Of a stretch of DNA of 64,000 nucleotides, positions 17,721 through 25,816 are shown piece after piece. The translations under genes and the position numbers were made by a program. Under the pieces are notes generated by a model, which was not told where the DNA came from, ran no database searches, and was given only the letters and a program-made list of their open reading frames with translations. Every line of letters starts with the position of its first letter. Position 1 is the first letter of the stretch. Origin of the DNA: Streptomyces viridochromogenes (GTDB taxonomy: Bacteria; Actinomycetota; Actinomycetes; Streptomycetales; Streptomycetaceae); NCBI RefSeq assembly GCF_001270495.1, contig NZ_LGUR01000061.1, forward strand, positions 68,941 to 132,940. Reading direction: 5' to 3'.

Positions 17721-18427
17721 TGACCGCGACATCCCTCGGCCCCTCCCCGGCCCGCCGCGAGACGCTCACCCGCCGAATACGCCTGCTGGTCACCGCGACG
17801 ATCACCTACAACGTCATCGAGGCAGCGGTCGCCCTCACCGCCGGCACTCTCGCCTCCTCCACCGCCCTGATCGGCTTCGGCCTGGACTCCGTCATCGAAG
17901 TCTCCTCCGCCGCCGCGGTCGCCTGGCAGTTCTCCGCACGCGAGCACGCCGCACGCGAAGCCCGCGAAAGGACCACGCTGCGGATCATCGCGGTGTCGTT
18001 CTTCGCGCTCGCCCTCTACGTCACCATCGACGCCGTCCGTGCCCTGACAGGAACCGGCGACGCCGAACGCTCCATCCCCGGCATCGTCCTCGCGGCCCTC
18101 TCGCTGGCGGTGATGCCGTTCCTGTCCGCCGCACAGCGACGTGCCGGACGGGAACTCGGCTCCGCCTCCGCGGTCGCCGACTCCAAGCAGACCCTGCTGT
18201 GCACCTACCTGTCGGCCGTCCTCCTGGTCGGCCTGATCCTCAACGCCACCCTCGGATGGTCCTGGGCCGACCCCGTGGCCGCCCTGGCCATCGCCGCCAT
18301 CGCCGTCAAGGAAGGACGGGACGCATGGCGGGGCGAAGGCTGCTGCGCGCCGACGGCCACTCCTACGGATGCTCCGTCGAACGAGGACGCGTGCGGCTGC
18401 CGGCCCGGCTGCACCTGCTGCTCATGA
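17720..18427 (+). CDS. CDF-type heavy-metal efflux transporter with Cys-rich tail
   Basis: The 235-residue membrane protein resembles cation-diffusion-facilitator transporters: YNVIEAAVALTAGTLASSTALIGFGLDSVIEVSSA holds helix II with the conserved Gly-Asp pair, and AVADSKQTLLCTYLSAVLL and WADPVAALAIAAIAVKEG the later helices. The C-terminus is unusually Cys-rich (GEGCCAP, DACGCRPGCTCCS), consistent with soft-metal binding. It overlaps and is cotranscribed with the CmtR-like repressor, so it likely exports Cd(II)/Pb(II)/Zn(II). The family's long cytoplasmic C-terminal domain is missing, as in several actinobacterial CDF-like proteins. Confidence 0.82.
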   Translation: MTATSLGPSPARRETLTRRIRLLVTATITYNVIEAAVALTAGTLASSTALIGFGLDSVIEVSSAAAVAWQFSAREHAAREARERTTLRIIAVSFFALALYVTIDAVRALTGTGDAERSIPGIVLAALSLAVMPFLSAAQRRAGRELGSASAVADSKQTLLCTYLSAVLLVGLILNATLGWSWADPVAALAIAAIAVKEGRDAWRGEGCCAPTATPTDAPSNEDACGCRPGCTCCS

Positions 18428-18561
18428 ACATCTCGTTGCGAAGCACCCCTGTCGGCGGCGCCCGCCTCCAACCCCGCCTGCCCGACCGCGCCCTGCGCCT
18501 CCTGCTCGGCACCCTCGCCACCGCCCTCGGCACCCTGTACGCCACCCAGACCCTGGCCTGA
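18424..18561 (+). pseudogene. C-terminal fragment of a TSUP (TauE/SafE-like) permease
   Basis: The frame reads GGARLQPRLPDRALRLLLGTLATALGTLYATQTLA and stops. This matches the last loop and helix of TSUP-family permeases, in which a conserved Leu-pro-rich loop precedes a final membrane helix. The eight or so upstream helices are missing. It overlaps the end of the CDF gene and looks like the leftover of another transporter in a once larger metal-resistance operon. Confidence 0.55.
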
Positions 18562-18600
18562 CCGCCCGGCCGTGGATCTCGAAGGAGGGGCTCCGTAACG

Positions 18601-18816
18601 CCGCCGCTCGCGCTGCGCCTCAAGGCCGCGTGGCAGGCGTGGGAGAACCACCGCGACGGCGGGGACGAGGAGGAGGCGCAGGCCGAGGAGGGCGGGCCGA
18701 GCCCGCTGGAGGTCGCCGCGGTCAGCCTCGCCAACGGTGGCGACAACATCGGCGTCCACGTTCCCGTCTTCGCCACCGCAGGCGTCGCCCCCCGTTCGCC
18801 GGTAAGTGATCTGTAG
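18601..18816 (+). pseudogene. Fragment of a CadD-type cadmium resistance transporter
   Basis: In frame to the stop at 18814, the sequence has an Arg/Lys-bearing helix (LRLKAAWQAWENHRDGGDEEE) followed by EVAAVSLANGGDNIGVHVPVFATAG. The segment ANGGDNIGVxVPVFA is characteristic of the CadD transporter family. The N-terminal helices and the C-terminal end are absent, so this is a remnant. It lies just downstream of the CmtR-like/CDF pair, supporting a cadmium theme for this locus. Confidence 0.65.
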
Positions 18817-18854
18817 GATCACGTGCCGGCGGGTAACCAGGGGAGGCGATTGCG

Positions 18855-19562
18855 ATGGCCGGCGCAGTACTGGTCCACGGTCTCTACCATCGCCCCGAGC
18901 ACTTTGCCCTGGTAGTGGAAGGCCTGCAGGCCGCAGGCGTTCACGTGGTCGTTCCAGAGTTGCACCGCGGCTCCCTGAGAGCGGACACGGCGGCGGTTCA
19001 GGCTGCCCTCGACGCCTTGGACGAGCCGCCCGTCGTCCTCGGACACTCCTACGGCGGTTCGGTGGTCACCGGTCTTCAGCGCGCGGCGCACCTCGTCTAC
19101 GTGGCGGCCTTCGTGCTCGACGCGGGTGAGAGCGCGGCGGGCACCGGCGGTGCAACTCCCCGGCTCCGAAGCGCCATCGAGTCCGCACCTGACGACTCCA
19201 CCTTCATCCGCCGCGATCTGGCCGCCGACGTCTTCTACGCCGACTGCCCCGAGGATCGCGCCGCCTGGGCCGTGGACCTGCTGCGCGTTCAGGGGCCAGG
19301 GTGCGGGCGGGGCGTTCCCGAGCGTCAGAGCTGGAAGCACACGCCGTCCACGTACGTCGTCTGCGCGCGAGACCGGGCGATAGAGCCCGAACTGCAACGC
19401 GTGTTGGCCCGACGTTGCACATCGGTTCGCGAGTGGCCAACGGGCCACTCCCCCTTCGTCGTCCGACCGGATCTGGTCGTGGACCTCATGCTGGAGCTGC
19501 TGCGCGACTGCGCGAGCCCGAACCGGAGCGACGGCAGGCACTCGGCTGCTCATCGACCGTAG
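18855..19562 (+). CDS. Alpha/beta-fold hydrolase
   Basis: The 235-residue protein has the oxyanion region VLVHGLYHRPEHF, nucleophile elbow GHSYGG (Ser), and the C-terminal WPTGHSPFVVRPDLVVDLML carrying the catalytic His. A candidate acid lies in VCARDRAI. It resembles small salicylate-esterase-like hydrolases. ATG 18855 has GGGAGG 9 bases upstream. It stands alone before the biosynthetic cluster and could belong to it, but nothing in the sequence proves that. Confidence 0.82.
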   Translation: MAGAVLVHGLYHRPEHFALVVEGLQAAGVHVVVPELHRGSLRADTAAVQAALDALDEPPVVLGHSYGGSVVTGLQRAAHLVYVAAFVLDAGESAAGTGGATPRLRSAIESAPDDSTFIRRDLAADVFYADCPEDRAAWAVDLLRVQGPGCGRGVPERQSWKHTPSTYVVCARDRAIEPELQRVLARRCTSVREWPTGHSPFVVRPDLVVDLMLELLRDCASPNRSDGRHSAAHRP

Positions 19563-19772
19563 CGACGTGCTCCGGCAGGCATCCGGGGTTCGCCACCGTC
19601 ACGCGCGCTCGACCACTCCCCACCGCCCAACGCGGGGTACCCGAGCGGGCATGGCCGTCTGAGCCTCCCCTGATGGGCGGCCGGACGGACCTGTTGCGAC
19701 GGGCCGCCGCCCGGCACGATGGCCGCGGTGTGCCCCGACGTCCGGGGCGTCGCATACAAAACGGGAGATGCG

Positions 19773-21347
19773 GTGACGAGAGCATCCTTCGAAGCCGACG
19801 CCGCGGCCGCGGAGCCTCGTCTGGAGGATCTCGTACGCCACAGCGCGAACCGTGTGCCGGACAGGGCAGCCCTGCGTATCGGCCCCCGCCGGGTGAGTTA
19901 CTCGGAGCTGAGGACCACAGCCGATCGCTGGGCCGGAGTCCTGCGGTCGGTGCACCCCGAGGGTGAGCCCCGCTCGATCGGCATCTTGGCGGATCGGACC
20001 TTCACCGGGTACGTGGGCATCCTGGCCGGCATGTGCGCGGGGGCAGCGGTGGTCCCTCTCCCACCGGACCTCCCGGCCGACCGGCTCGGCGAGCTGCTCC
20101 GCGACCATCCCATGGATGCCCTGGTCACCGACCCTGTGTGTGCCGCCAAGGTACGGGAACTGGCGGGGCGCGCAAAGCTCCCGCCGGTCTTCTCGCCCGA
20201 GGTCGACGCCTCCGCGTGGGCGGGCTCGGACGTGGCCGTTCTCACCGGGACCGGCCCCGTCGCGCTCACCCCTCGGCAACAGCCCAGCGACATCGCCTAC
20301 GTGCTGTTCACCTCGGGCTCGACCGGGCGCCCCAAGGGGGTGCCGATCGGCCATTCCAACGTCCTCCACTTCGTGACCAGCGTTCTGGACCGTTACGACT
20401 TCACCGAGGACGACGTCTTCAGCCAGACCTTCGGCCTCACCTTCGACCTGGCCTTCTTCGACCTGTTCGTGACGTGGGCCTGCGGCGGCACCTTGGTGTA
20501 CACCCATCCGGCGGCGCTGGCCCGCCTGCCGCAGTTCGTGGCACGGGAACAGGTCACTGTCTGGTTCTCCGTTCCCGGGGCGATCTCGTTGCTGCGGCGC
20601 TCCGGTGCGCTGACGGCCGGTTCCCTGCCCTCGTTGCGGTGGAGCCTGTTCTGCGGGGAGGCTCTGCTCCACGAGGACGCGGCCGCTTGGCAGTCGGCCG
20701 CGGCCAACTCCACCGTGGAGAACCTCTACGGCCCGACGGAGCTGACGATCGCGTGCTCGGCGCACCGCTGGTCACCGGAGGACGGGCACTCCGGTGACCA
20801 CGGCATCGTGCCCATCGGCCGGCTGTTCCCCAGTCATGACGCGGTGCTGATCGACGAGAACGGCAAGCCGGACCCCCGTCAGGGTGAGCTGTGTGTGAGC
20901 GGCCCTCAGATGTTCGCCGGCTATCTGCGGTCCGAGGACGACGAGGGGCGTTTCCTCCAGTCGGCCGGCCGCCTCTGGTATCGCACCGGTGACGTGGTGC
21001 GCCGAAGCGATGATGCAGGTCTGCTCTATCTGGGCCGGACGGACCACCAGACGAAGATCCGGGGTCAGCGCGTCGAGCCGGCGGAGATCGAGCATCGGCT
21101 GCGGGCTCTGCCGGGCGTGACGGCCGCGGTCGTCCTCGCGGAGGGCGAGGGCGTCGCCCGACATCTGGTCGCCTTCTGCAGCGGCAGTTCGCTGGACGAG
21201 GCCCTGATCGACAGACAGCTGCGCAAGGCGCTACCGCCGACCCTGGTCCCCGCCCGATATGTACTGCTCGACCAGCTCCCGGTGAACGACCGGGGCAAGA
21301 CGGACCGGAAGGCTCTTGCCGCATGGCCCCGGCCCACGAGCGGGTGA
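19773..21347 (+). CDS. Stand-alone amino-acid adenylation (AMP-forming) protein
   Basis: The 524-residue enzyme has the adenylation core motifs: LFTSGSTGRPKG at residues 179-190 (A3), YGPTE near 319 (A5), YRTGDV (A7), LGRTDHQTKIRGQRVEPAEIE (A8) and the catalytic Lys in NDRGKTDRKAL (A10). It resembles NRPS A domains and D-alanine carrier ligases; no carrier domain is attached. It may load an amino acid onto the carrier protein at 44374 or onto a small acceptor. The start is GTG 19773 because GGGAG lies 5 bases upstream. The nucleotidyltransferase gene follows 61 bases later. Confidence 0.87.
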   Translation: MTRASFEADAAAAEPRLEDLVRHSANRVPDRAALRIGPRRVSYSELRTTADRWAGVLRSVHPEGEPRSIGILADRTFTGYVGILAGMCAGAAVVPLPPDLPADRLGELLRDHPMDALVTDPVCAAKVRELAGRAKLPPVFSPEVDASAWAGSDVAVLTGTGPVALTPRQQPSDIAYVLFTSGSTGRPKGVPIGHSNVLHFVTSVLDRYDFTEDDVFSQTFGLTFDLAFFDLFVTWACGGTLVYTHPAALARLPQFVAREQVTVWFSVPGAISLLRRSGALTAGSLPSLRWSLFCGEALLHEDAAAWQSAAANSTVENLYGPTELTIACSAHRWSPEDGHSGDHGIVPIGRLFPSHDAVLIDENGKPDPRQGELCVSGPQMFAGYLRSEDDEGRFLQSAGRLWYRTGDVVRRSDDAGLLYLGRTDHQTKIRGQRVEPAEIEHRLRALPGVTAAVVLAEGEGVARHLVAFCSGSSLDEALIDRQLRKALPPTLVPARYVLLDQLPVNDRGKTDRKALAAWPRPTSG

Positions 21348-21408
21348 GCCGGGGCCATGACGTCCCAGGAACTGTGATTCCAGCGTCTCGCCGAGAGGAC
21401 TGCCATAC

Positions 21409-22548
21409 ATGAACACGCCAGACGTACCGCAGCAGCGGCTGGAAACGGCGCTGCTGTTGCTGCTGGCTGATGTCGACCTCGACGAGGAACGCGTCGAGCG
21501 CTGCCGCGAGCTTCTCGCCCGTAGTGGCCAGGAGCTCGAATGGGGCTTCTTTGTCGACCAGGCGGCACGTCATCGCCTGCTGCCGCTGGTGGCCCGGAAC
21601 ATCCTCCGGCACGGGCTCCACCGCACCTCCGCCATCCCGTATCACTGGGTCTACACCTTCGTGTACTTCGGCAACCGGAACCGCAACGACCTCCTCGCCC
21701 GCGAGTTCGGGCAGGTCATCCGCTCTCTCAACGACTCCGGACTGCGCTACGCGATTCGCAAGGGCCCGGTGCTCGGCGAGCGGCTCTACGGCGACGCGGG
21801 GCTACGGCCGGTCAGCGACCTCGATGTCCTGGTGGAGCCGCGGGACGCCGCACCCGCCGGGGCGGTGCTCACCGGCCTCGGCTACGTGCAGGGCAAGCTG
21901 TCATCCGACGGTGAGCGCATCGAACCCTTCAGCCGGCGTACCAAGATCTACTGGCAGCTCAACGTGCCTGTGGAACTCCCGTACCAGAGGATCTCCGAGC
22001 ACGACAGCATCGAGACCTTCATCGTCGACATCTGTTCCAACGTTTTCCAGACCCGAGCGGACGGCGCCCGTATGACCGGTGATCTGCTGGAGCTGAGGAC
22101 CTCGGTGTCGCTCTGCGGTGAGCAGGGCTTCGTCCTCGCCCCGGAGGACCAGTTCATCGACGTGTGCGCCAATCTGCACATGGAGGCGACCTCGCTGTAC
22201 TACGTCACCGAGGGCGGCGATCTGGAAGTCCTGAAGTTCTTGGACGTCGCCATGGGATGCCGCCGGATCACCGCGGAGAACAGGTGGCCCACCGTGCGGA
22301 AACGGGCCGAGGACCTCGGCGTCGTAGAGAGCGTGTACTACGCCCTGCACCACACGGCGCTGCTGTATCCGGAGTCGGTGCCGGCGGAGGAGCTTGTGGC
22401 GCTGCGACCCGCGGACTGCGACTACCTGGACGAGTACGGCAGGTTCGAGGGCAGACCGGAACGCTGGCAACAACCCTTCCTCCAGCGCCTGTTCGACACG
22501 CGCCGGACGGCCGAGGTACGGCAGGCCAGCCCGATTCCGCGGCGCTGA
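21409..22548 (+). CDS. Nucleotidyltransferase-fold protein (NTP_transf_5 type)
   Basis: The 379-residue protein matches the PF14907-type nucleotidyltransferases, with IRKGPVLGERLYGDAGLRPVSDLDVLVEPRD containing the DLD metal-binding motif and a helical remainder. Family members often sit in RiPP and polysaccharide clusters, where the transferred nucleotide and target are mostly unknown. Here it follows the adenylation gene as a two-gene unit ending in a strong terminator shared with the convergent operon. It may act on the peptide or a sugar/small molecule of the cluster. Confidence 0.75.
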   Translation: MNTPDVPQQRLETALLLLLADVDLDEERVERCRELLARSGQELEWGFFVDQAARHRLLPLVARNILRHGLHRTSAIPYHWVYTFVYFGNRNRNDLLAREFGQVIRSLNDSGLRYAIRKGPVLGERLYGDAGLRPVSDLDVLVEPRDAAPAGAVLTGLGYVQGKLSSDGERIEPFSRRTKIYWQLNVPVELPYQRISEHDSIETFIVDICSNVFQTRADGARMTGDLLELRTSVSLCGEQGFVLAPEDQFIDVCANLHMEATSLYYVTEGGDLEVLKFLDVAMGCRRITAENRWPTVRKRAEDLGVVESVYYALHHTALLYPESVPAEELVALRPADCDYLDEYGRFEGRPERWQQPFLQRLFDTRRTAEVRQASPIPRR

Positions 22549-22564
22549 GCGAGGCATGGAGACG

Positions 22565-22604
22565 ACGGACGGCCCGCCCGGGCGTACCGTGGCGGGCCGT
22601 CCGT
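22565..22604. terminator. Bidirectional terminator between convergent cluster operons
   Basis: A perfect 14-bp inverted repeat (ACGGACGGCCCGCC and its complement) with a 12-base loop lies between the stops at 22548 (plus) and 22610 (minus). Confidence 0.88.
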
Positions 22605-22609
22605 CCGTG

Positions 22610-23422
22610 TCAGGCGGCGCCGGCGTCGCGCGCGGCCCGGACCATCTCCTCCACCACGCCCGGAGCGCCGAAGACCGCCGGGACCCGCTCACCTCGGGCC
22701 CGCGCTCCGGAGACGAACAGGTTCAGCGGGGTGCCTCGAAGTCCGCGAACCCGCCCGCCGGCCTCGGTCACGATCAGGGCAGGGGCGACGACATCCCAGA
22801 AGCGGTACGCGAAGGAGCAGGCGGCCGCCAGAGTTCCGTCAAACACATCGGCGAACATCTTCGCGCTACCCACCGCTCGAACGCCACGCGAACGCTCCAG
22901 CAACAGCCGCAGCAGCCGTAGCTGTTCCTCCATGAAGCCGCCGTCCTCGGCCACCGTCGAGAAGTCCACCAGGGCCTGGCTCAGCGGCGGGGCGGCGCCG
23001 AGACGGAAGGGCTCTCCGTTCCGGCGGGCGCCGGCTCCGGCCGATGCGGAGTAGAGCACACCGTGGGCGGGGAGATGGATCCCCGCTGCCTGGACCCGGC
23101 CACCGATCTGTCTGGAGATCATGACACCGAAGTCCGCTGAGCCCGCGGCGAAGTTCTTGGTGCCGTCCAGCGGATCGACCACCCAGACCGCGTCGGACGT
23201 CCCGCGGGACAGCCCGTCCTCCTCGGACAGGACACTGTCCAGGGGGTAGCTCCGCCGGATCTCACCGAGGATGAGTTCCTCGGCCCGTGTGTCCGCCTCC
23301 GTGACGATGTCCTGGGGACCCGACTTGGTGTGCCAGGAGAGTCCGTCCCGTCGGACGCCGGTCAGCAGAGTGCCGGCTCGGCGCAGAAGACCGACGATGA
23401 ATTCCTCCTCCGGTGTCGTCAC
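22610..23422 (-). CDS. Inositol-monophosphatase-family phosphatase
   Basis: The 270-residue enzyme has the metal-site motifs SEEDG (Glu67-Asp69), WVVDPLDGTKNF (Asp83, Asp86, Thr88) and WDVVAPALIVTEAGG. The family removes phosphate from inositol, fructose-1,6-bisphosphate, histidinol or nucleotide 3'-phosphates. The GTG start at 23422 overlaps the stop of the upstream amidohydrolase gene, with GGGAG 7 bases before it. It is the last gene of the minus-strand cluster operon. With sugar and nucleotidyl genes nearby, a phosphorylated sugar or peptide intermediate is a reasonable but unproven substrate. Confidence 0.85.
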   Translation of the reverse strand: MTTPEEEFIVGLLRRAGTLLTGVRRDGLSWHTKSGPQDIVTEADTRAEELILGEIRRSYPLDSVLSEEDGLSRGTSDAVWVVDPLDGTKNFAAGSADFGVMISRQIGGRVQAAGIHLPAHGVLYSASAGAGARRNGEPFRLGAAPPLSQALVDFSTVAEDGGFMEEQLRLLRLLLERSRGVRAVGSAKMFADVFDGTLAAACSFAYRFWDVVAPALIVTEAGGRVRGLRGTPLNLFVSGARARGERVPAVFGAPGVVEEMVRAARDAGAA

Positions 23423-25776
23423 CGGTGCGCTCCCGTCAGGTCGCGCCGCGAGCCGTCCAGGAGCGCGGTGAGGGCACTTCGGGAACGGTAGACGCCCTTG
23501 GCCACCACGCCGAGCGGCTGCCGCAGGGTGCGCAGCGATTCCAGCGGGTTCGCGTCCAGCAGCAGGAAGTCGCCACCCGCACCCGGGCCCTCTCGGCGAC
23601 CAGCCGGGCCGAACACTTCCGCGGGCACCGTGGTGGCGCAACGCAACGCCTCCGTAGGGGCGAGTCCCGCCTGAACGAGGAGGGACAGTTCCCGGTGCAG
23701 GGAGAAGCCGGGGACCAGGAAGGGGTTGGGGGCATCGGTTCCGGCGATGATCCGCACACCGCGTGCGTGGAGGAGCGCCACGATCTCCAGGTAGTTGTCC
23801 AGCCTCTGCCGCGACAGGGCGACGATGTCCGGCCACACCGGCGCAAGGTCACGCGTCCGGAAGTCCTGTCGGGGATGCCAGTGGCGCACTCGCTCCGGCG
23901 CGAGGTGTTCCAGCGCGGGATCACGCAGGGCAACCTCGGGTTCCTGGAACATCATGCGGTACACGGACAGCGTCGGGCAGATGGCGACGCCCGTGGCGGC
24001 CAGTACGTCGGCCATGCGTTCCATCGCGGCCCAGTCGATTCCGGCCGTACGAATCCTCAGCGCCTCCACAGCGGTGTACGCCGGTCCCAGCTGCCGGGCT
24101 CGTCCGCCGAGTGAGCGCAGTGCCCGCGCGTACTCGGGGAGCAGATGTCCTGTCTCCACGTTCTCCAGGTGCTCGATACACGCCATTCCCAGGCCCGCCG
24201 CCTCCTCGAAGGTGAGGGCACCCGGGCAGTGCCCGACCACTTGCAGGCCGCGCGCCTCGGCGACCGCGCAGATTCCGGCCAGGGTCTCCCGGTCCAGATT
24301 CCCGTAGACCTTCAGCATCGGGTATCCCTCGTCGGCGAGTTCGGTGGCCGCCTTGGCGCCCTCCTCGTAGGACCGGCACACGACGACCCCCGGCCAGGTG
24401 GACGCCTGTGAGTCCGCCGGACCGTCGATGACGGGGCTTGTCGTGAACAGCCGCGGCCCCGGGAGCCCGGTGTCCTTCCCGGCCGCGAGGGCCAGATGCT
24501 CCTCGTTGCCCCACATGTTCCGTACGCAGGTGACGCCGTTGGCCAGATACAGGGCACCGTCGTCGTCGTGGTAGTGGACATGGCCGTCGTGGAGTCCAGG
24601 GCACAGATAGCGGCCCGAGCCGTCGATGACCGGGAAAGACGGAGCGGCACCCCGGTCGGCGGGGGTCAGTCGCCCGTCCGAGAGGCGGAGTGTCATGTCG
24701 GGGAGCAGGCGGCCGCCCGCCACGTCGACCACGGTCACGCCGACGATCTCGACGGGACGGTCGCTCGCTTCACGGACGTGTACGGGTCCCGGCTCGTCCA
24801 GCGGCAGGATCGTGCCGCGGCCGGAGAGCCAGCCGGAGCGTCCGTCCTCGTCGATGGTGCAGACCGTGTTCTCCTCGTCGTGCCGGATGTACTGGGCACC
24901 GATCTGGATCCGGTCCCAGAGGGGCAGCCGTATCTCCGTTCCGTCGAGGTCCCGGACCAGACCGGCCCAGTCGAGCGTCGCCCCCTCCCGGGCCCGGTTC
25001 ACCGCCCGGCGCACGGCACTCAGACTGGACGACGGGGAACGGGACAGGTGCTCCGCGAGCACGGAGTCGAACCGGCCCATGACGGCGTCGATGTCGAGTT
25101 CCTCGCCGGGGACGTCGTCGTGGAGTGACGACAGATGCTTTCGGAGGGCCTCCGTCACATCGGCGCCCTCTGCGGTGACGAGTTCCCGTGCCAGTGCGGG
25201 ACGCTCCTCCGGATCGAAGAGGACGCCCAGTTCCCGGACGATGTCGACCGGTTCGTCGGCCGCGTGGATGAAGGTCATCATCCGGTTCGTGCCGCCGAGT
25301 TCGTACCGCAGCTGGCCCTCCTTGCGTACGGACGGGTACGCGGGCCCCTTCAGGCTACGGAAGCGGACAGTTCCCGGTATCTCCAGCGGCGCTGTCTCGT
25401 CCCAGAACGCGACCCACAGCGAATCGCAGGCCGGCATCAACAGGTCGGCGACGGCCAGCCGGTCCAACGTGGCGACGTTCCACTGGAACCGCCACAACTC
25501 CCTCGCGCGATACCGGTGCAGCCGTACCCGGCGAAAGGCGATCGGCCGGAACCCGTGCCTGGACATAAAGGCCAGGGCCGTGGGGATACGTCGGCCCACT
25601 ACGGCCTCCGGCTTGAAGGTGATGGCCGCGAGCCGTTGGAGGGCGGGCGCGGCACGCAGACCGCCGACCGCTTCGAGAGTGGCAGCGGCTTCACGGAAGT
25701 TGGTCTCTCGCGCGAACTCCAGCGCCTTGTCCTCGACGACCGTCAGCGGCCGCCACCACGCGGGGGCAGGGGGCAT
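23419..25776 (-). CDS. NDPK-like domain fused to an amidohydrolase
   Basis: The 785-residue protein is a fusion. Residues about 49-190 follow nucleoside diphosphate kinases: ITFKPEAVVG matches the KPD strand, SLWVAFWDE the GPVVAM strand, and MMTFIHAADEPVDIVRELG the active-site His helix (His171). Residues about 340-785 are a metal-dependent amidohydrolase (HxH at His399/His401 in LHDGHVHYH, Lys in LKVYG, VVGHCPG, IEHLEN, AGTDAP). About 150 residues between them are unassigned. ATG 25776 is chosen because AGAGG lies upstream and the 25878 frame would start in sequence following the preceding gene. The amidohydrolase group includes Xaa-Pro and cyclic-amide hydrolases, so peptide trimming is possible. 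The next gene's start overlaps its stop. Confidence 0.8.
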   Translation of the reverse strand: MPPAPAWWRPLTVVEDKALEFARETNFREAAATLEAVGGLRAAPALQRLAAITFKPEAVVGRRIPTALAFMSRHGFRPIAFRRVRLHRYRARELWRFQWNVATLDRLAVADLLMPACDSLWVAFWDETAPLEIPGTVRFRSLKGPAYPSVRKEGQLRYELGGTNRMMTFIHAADEPVDIVRELGVLFDPEERPALARELVTAEGADVTEALRKHLSSLHDDVPGEELDIDAVMGRFDSVLAEHLSRSPSSSLSAVRRAVNRAREGATLDWAGLVRDLDGTEIRLPLWDRIQIGAQYIRHDEENTVCTIDEDGRSGWLSGRGTILPLDEPGPVHVREASDRPVEIVGVTVVDVAGGRLLPDMTLRLSDGRLTPADRGAAPSFPVIDGSGRYLCPGLHDGHVHYHDDDGALYLANGVTCVRNMWGNEEHLALAAGKDTGLPGPRLFTTSPVIDGPADSQASTWPGVVVCRSYEEGAKAATELADEGYPMLKVYGNLDRETLAGICAVAEARGLQVVGHCPGALTFEEAAGLGMACIEHLENVETGHLLPEYARALRSLGGRARQLGPAYTAVEALRIRTAGIDWAAMERMADVLAATGVAICPTLSVYRMMFQEPEVALRDPALEHLAPERVRHWHPRQDFRTRDLAPVWPDIVALSRQRLDNYLEIVALLHARGVRIIAGTDAPNPFLVPGFSLHRELSLLVQAGLAPTEALRCATTVPAEVFGPAGRREGPGAGGDFLLLDANPLESLRTLRQPLGVVAKGVYRSRSALTALLDGSRRDLTGAHR

Positions 25777-25816
25777 GTCCGTCTTTCCTCTCTCGGCGGC
25801 GGCCCGTGGGGAGCGG

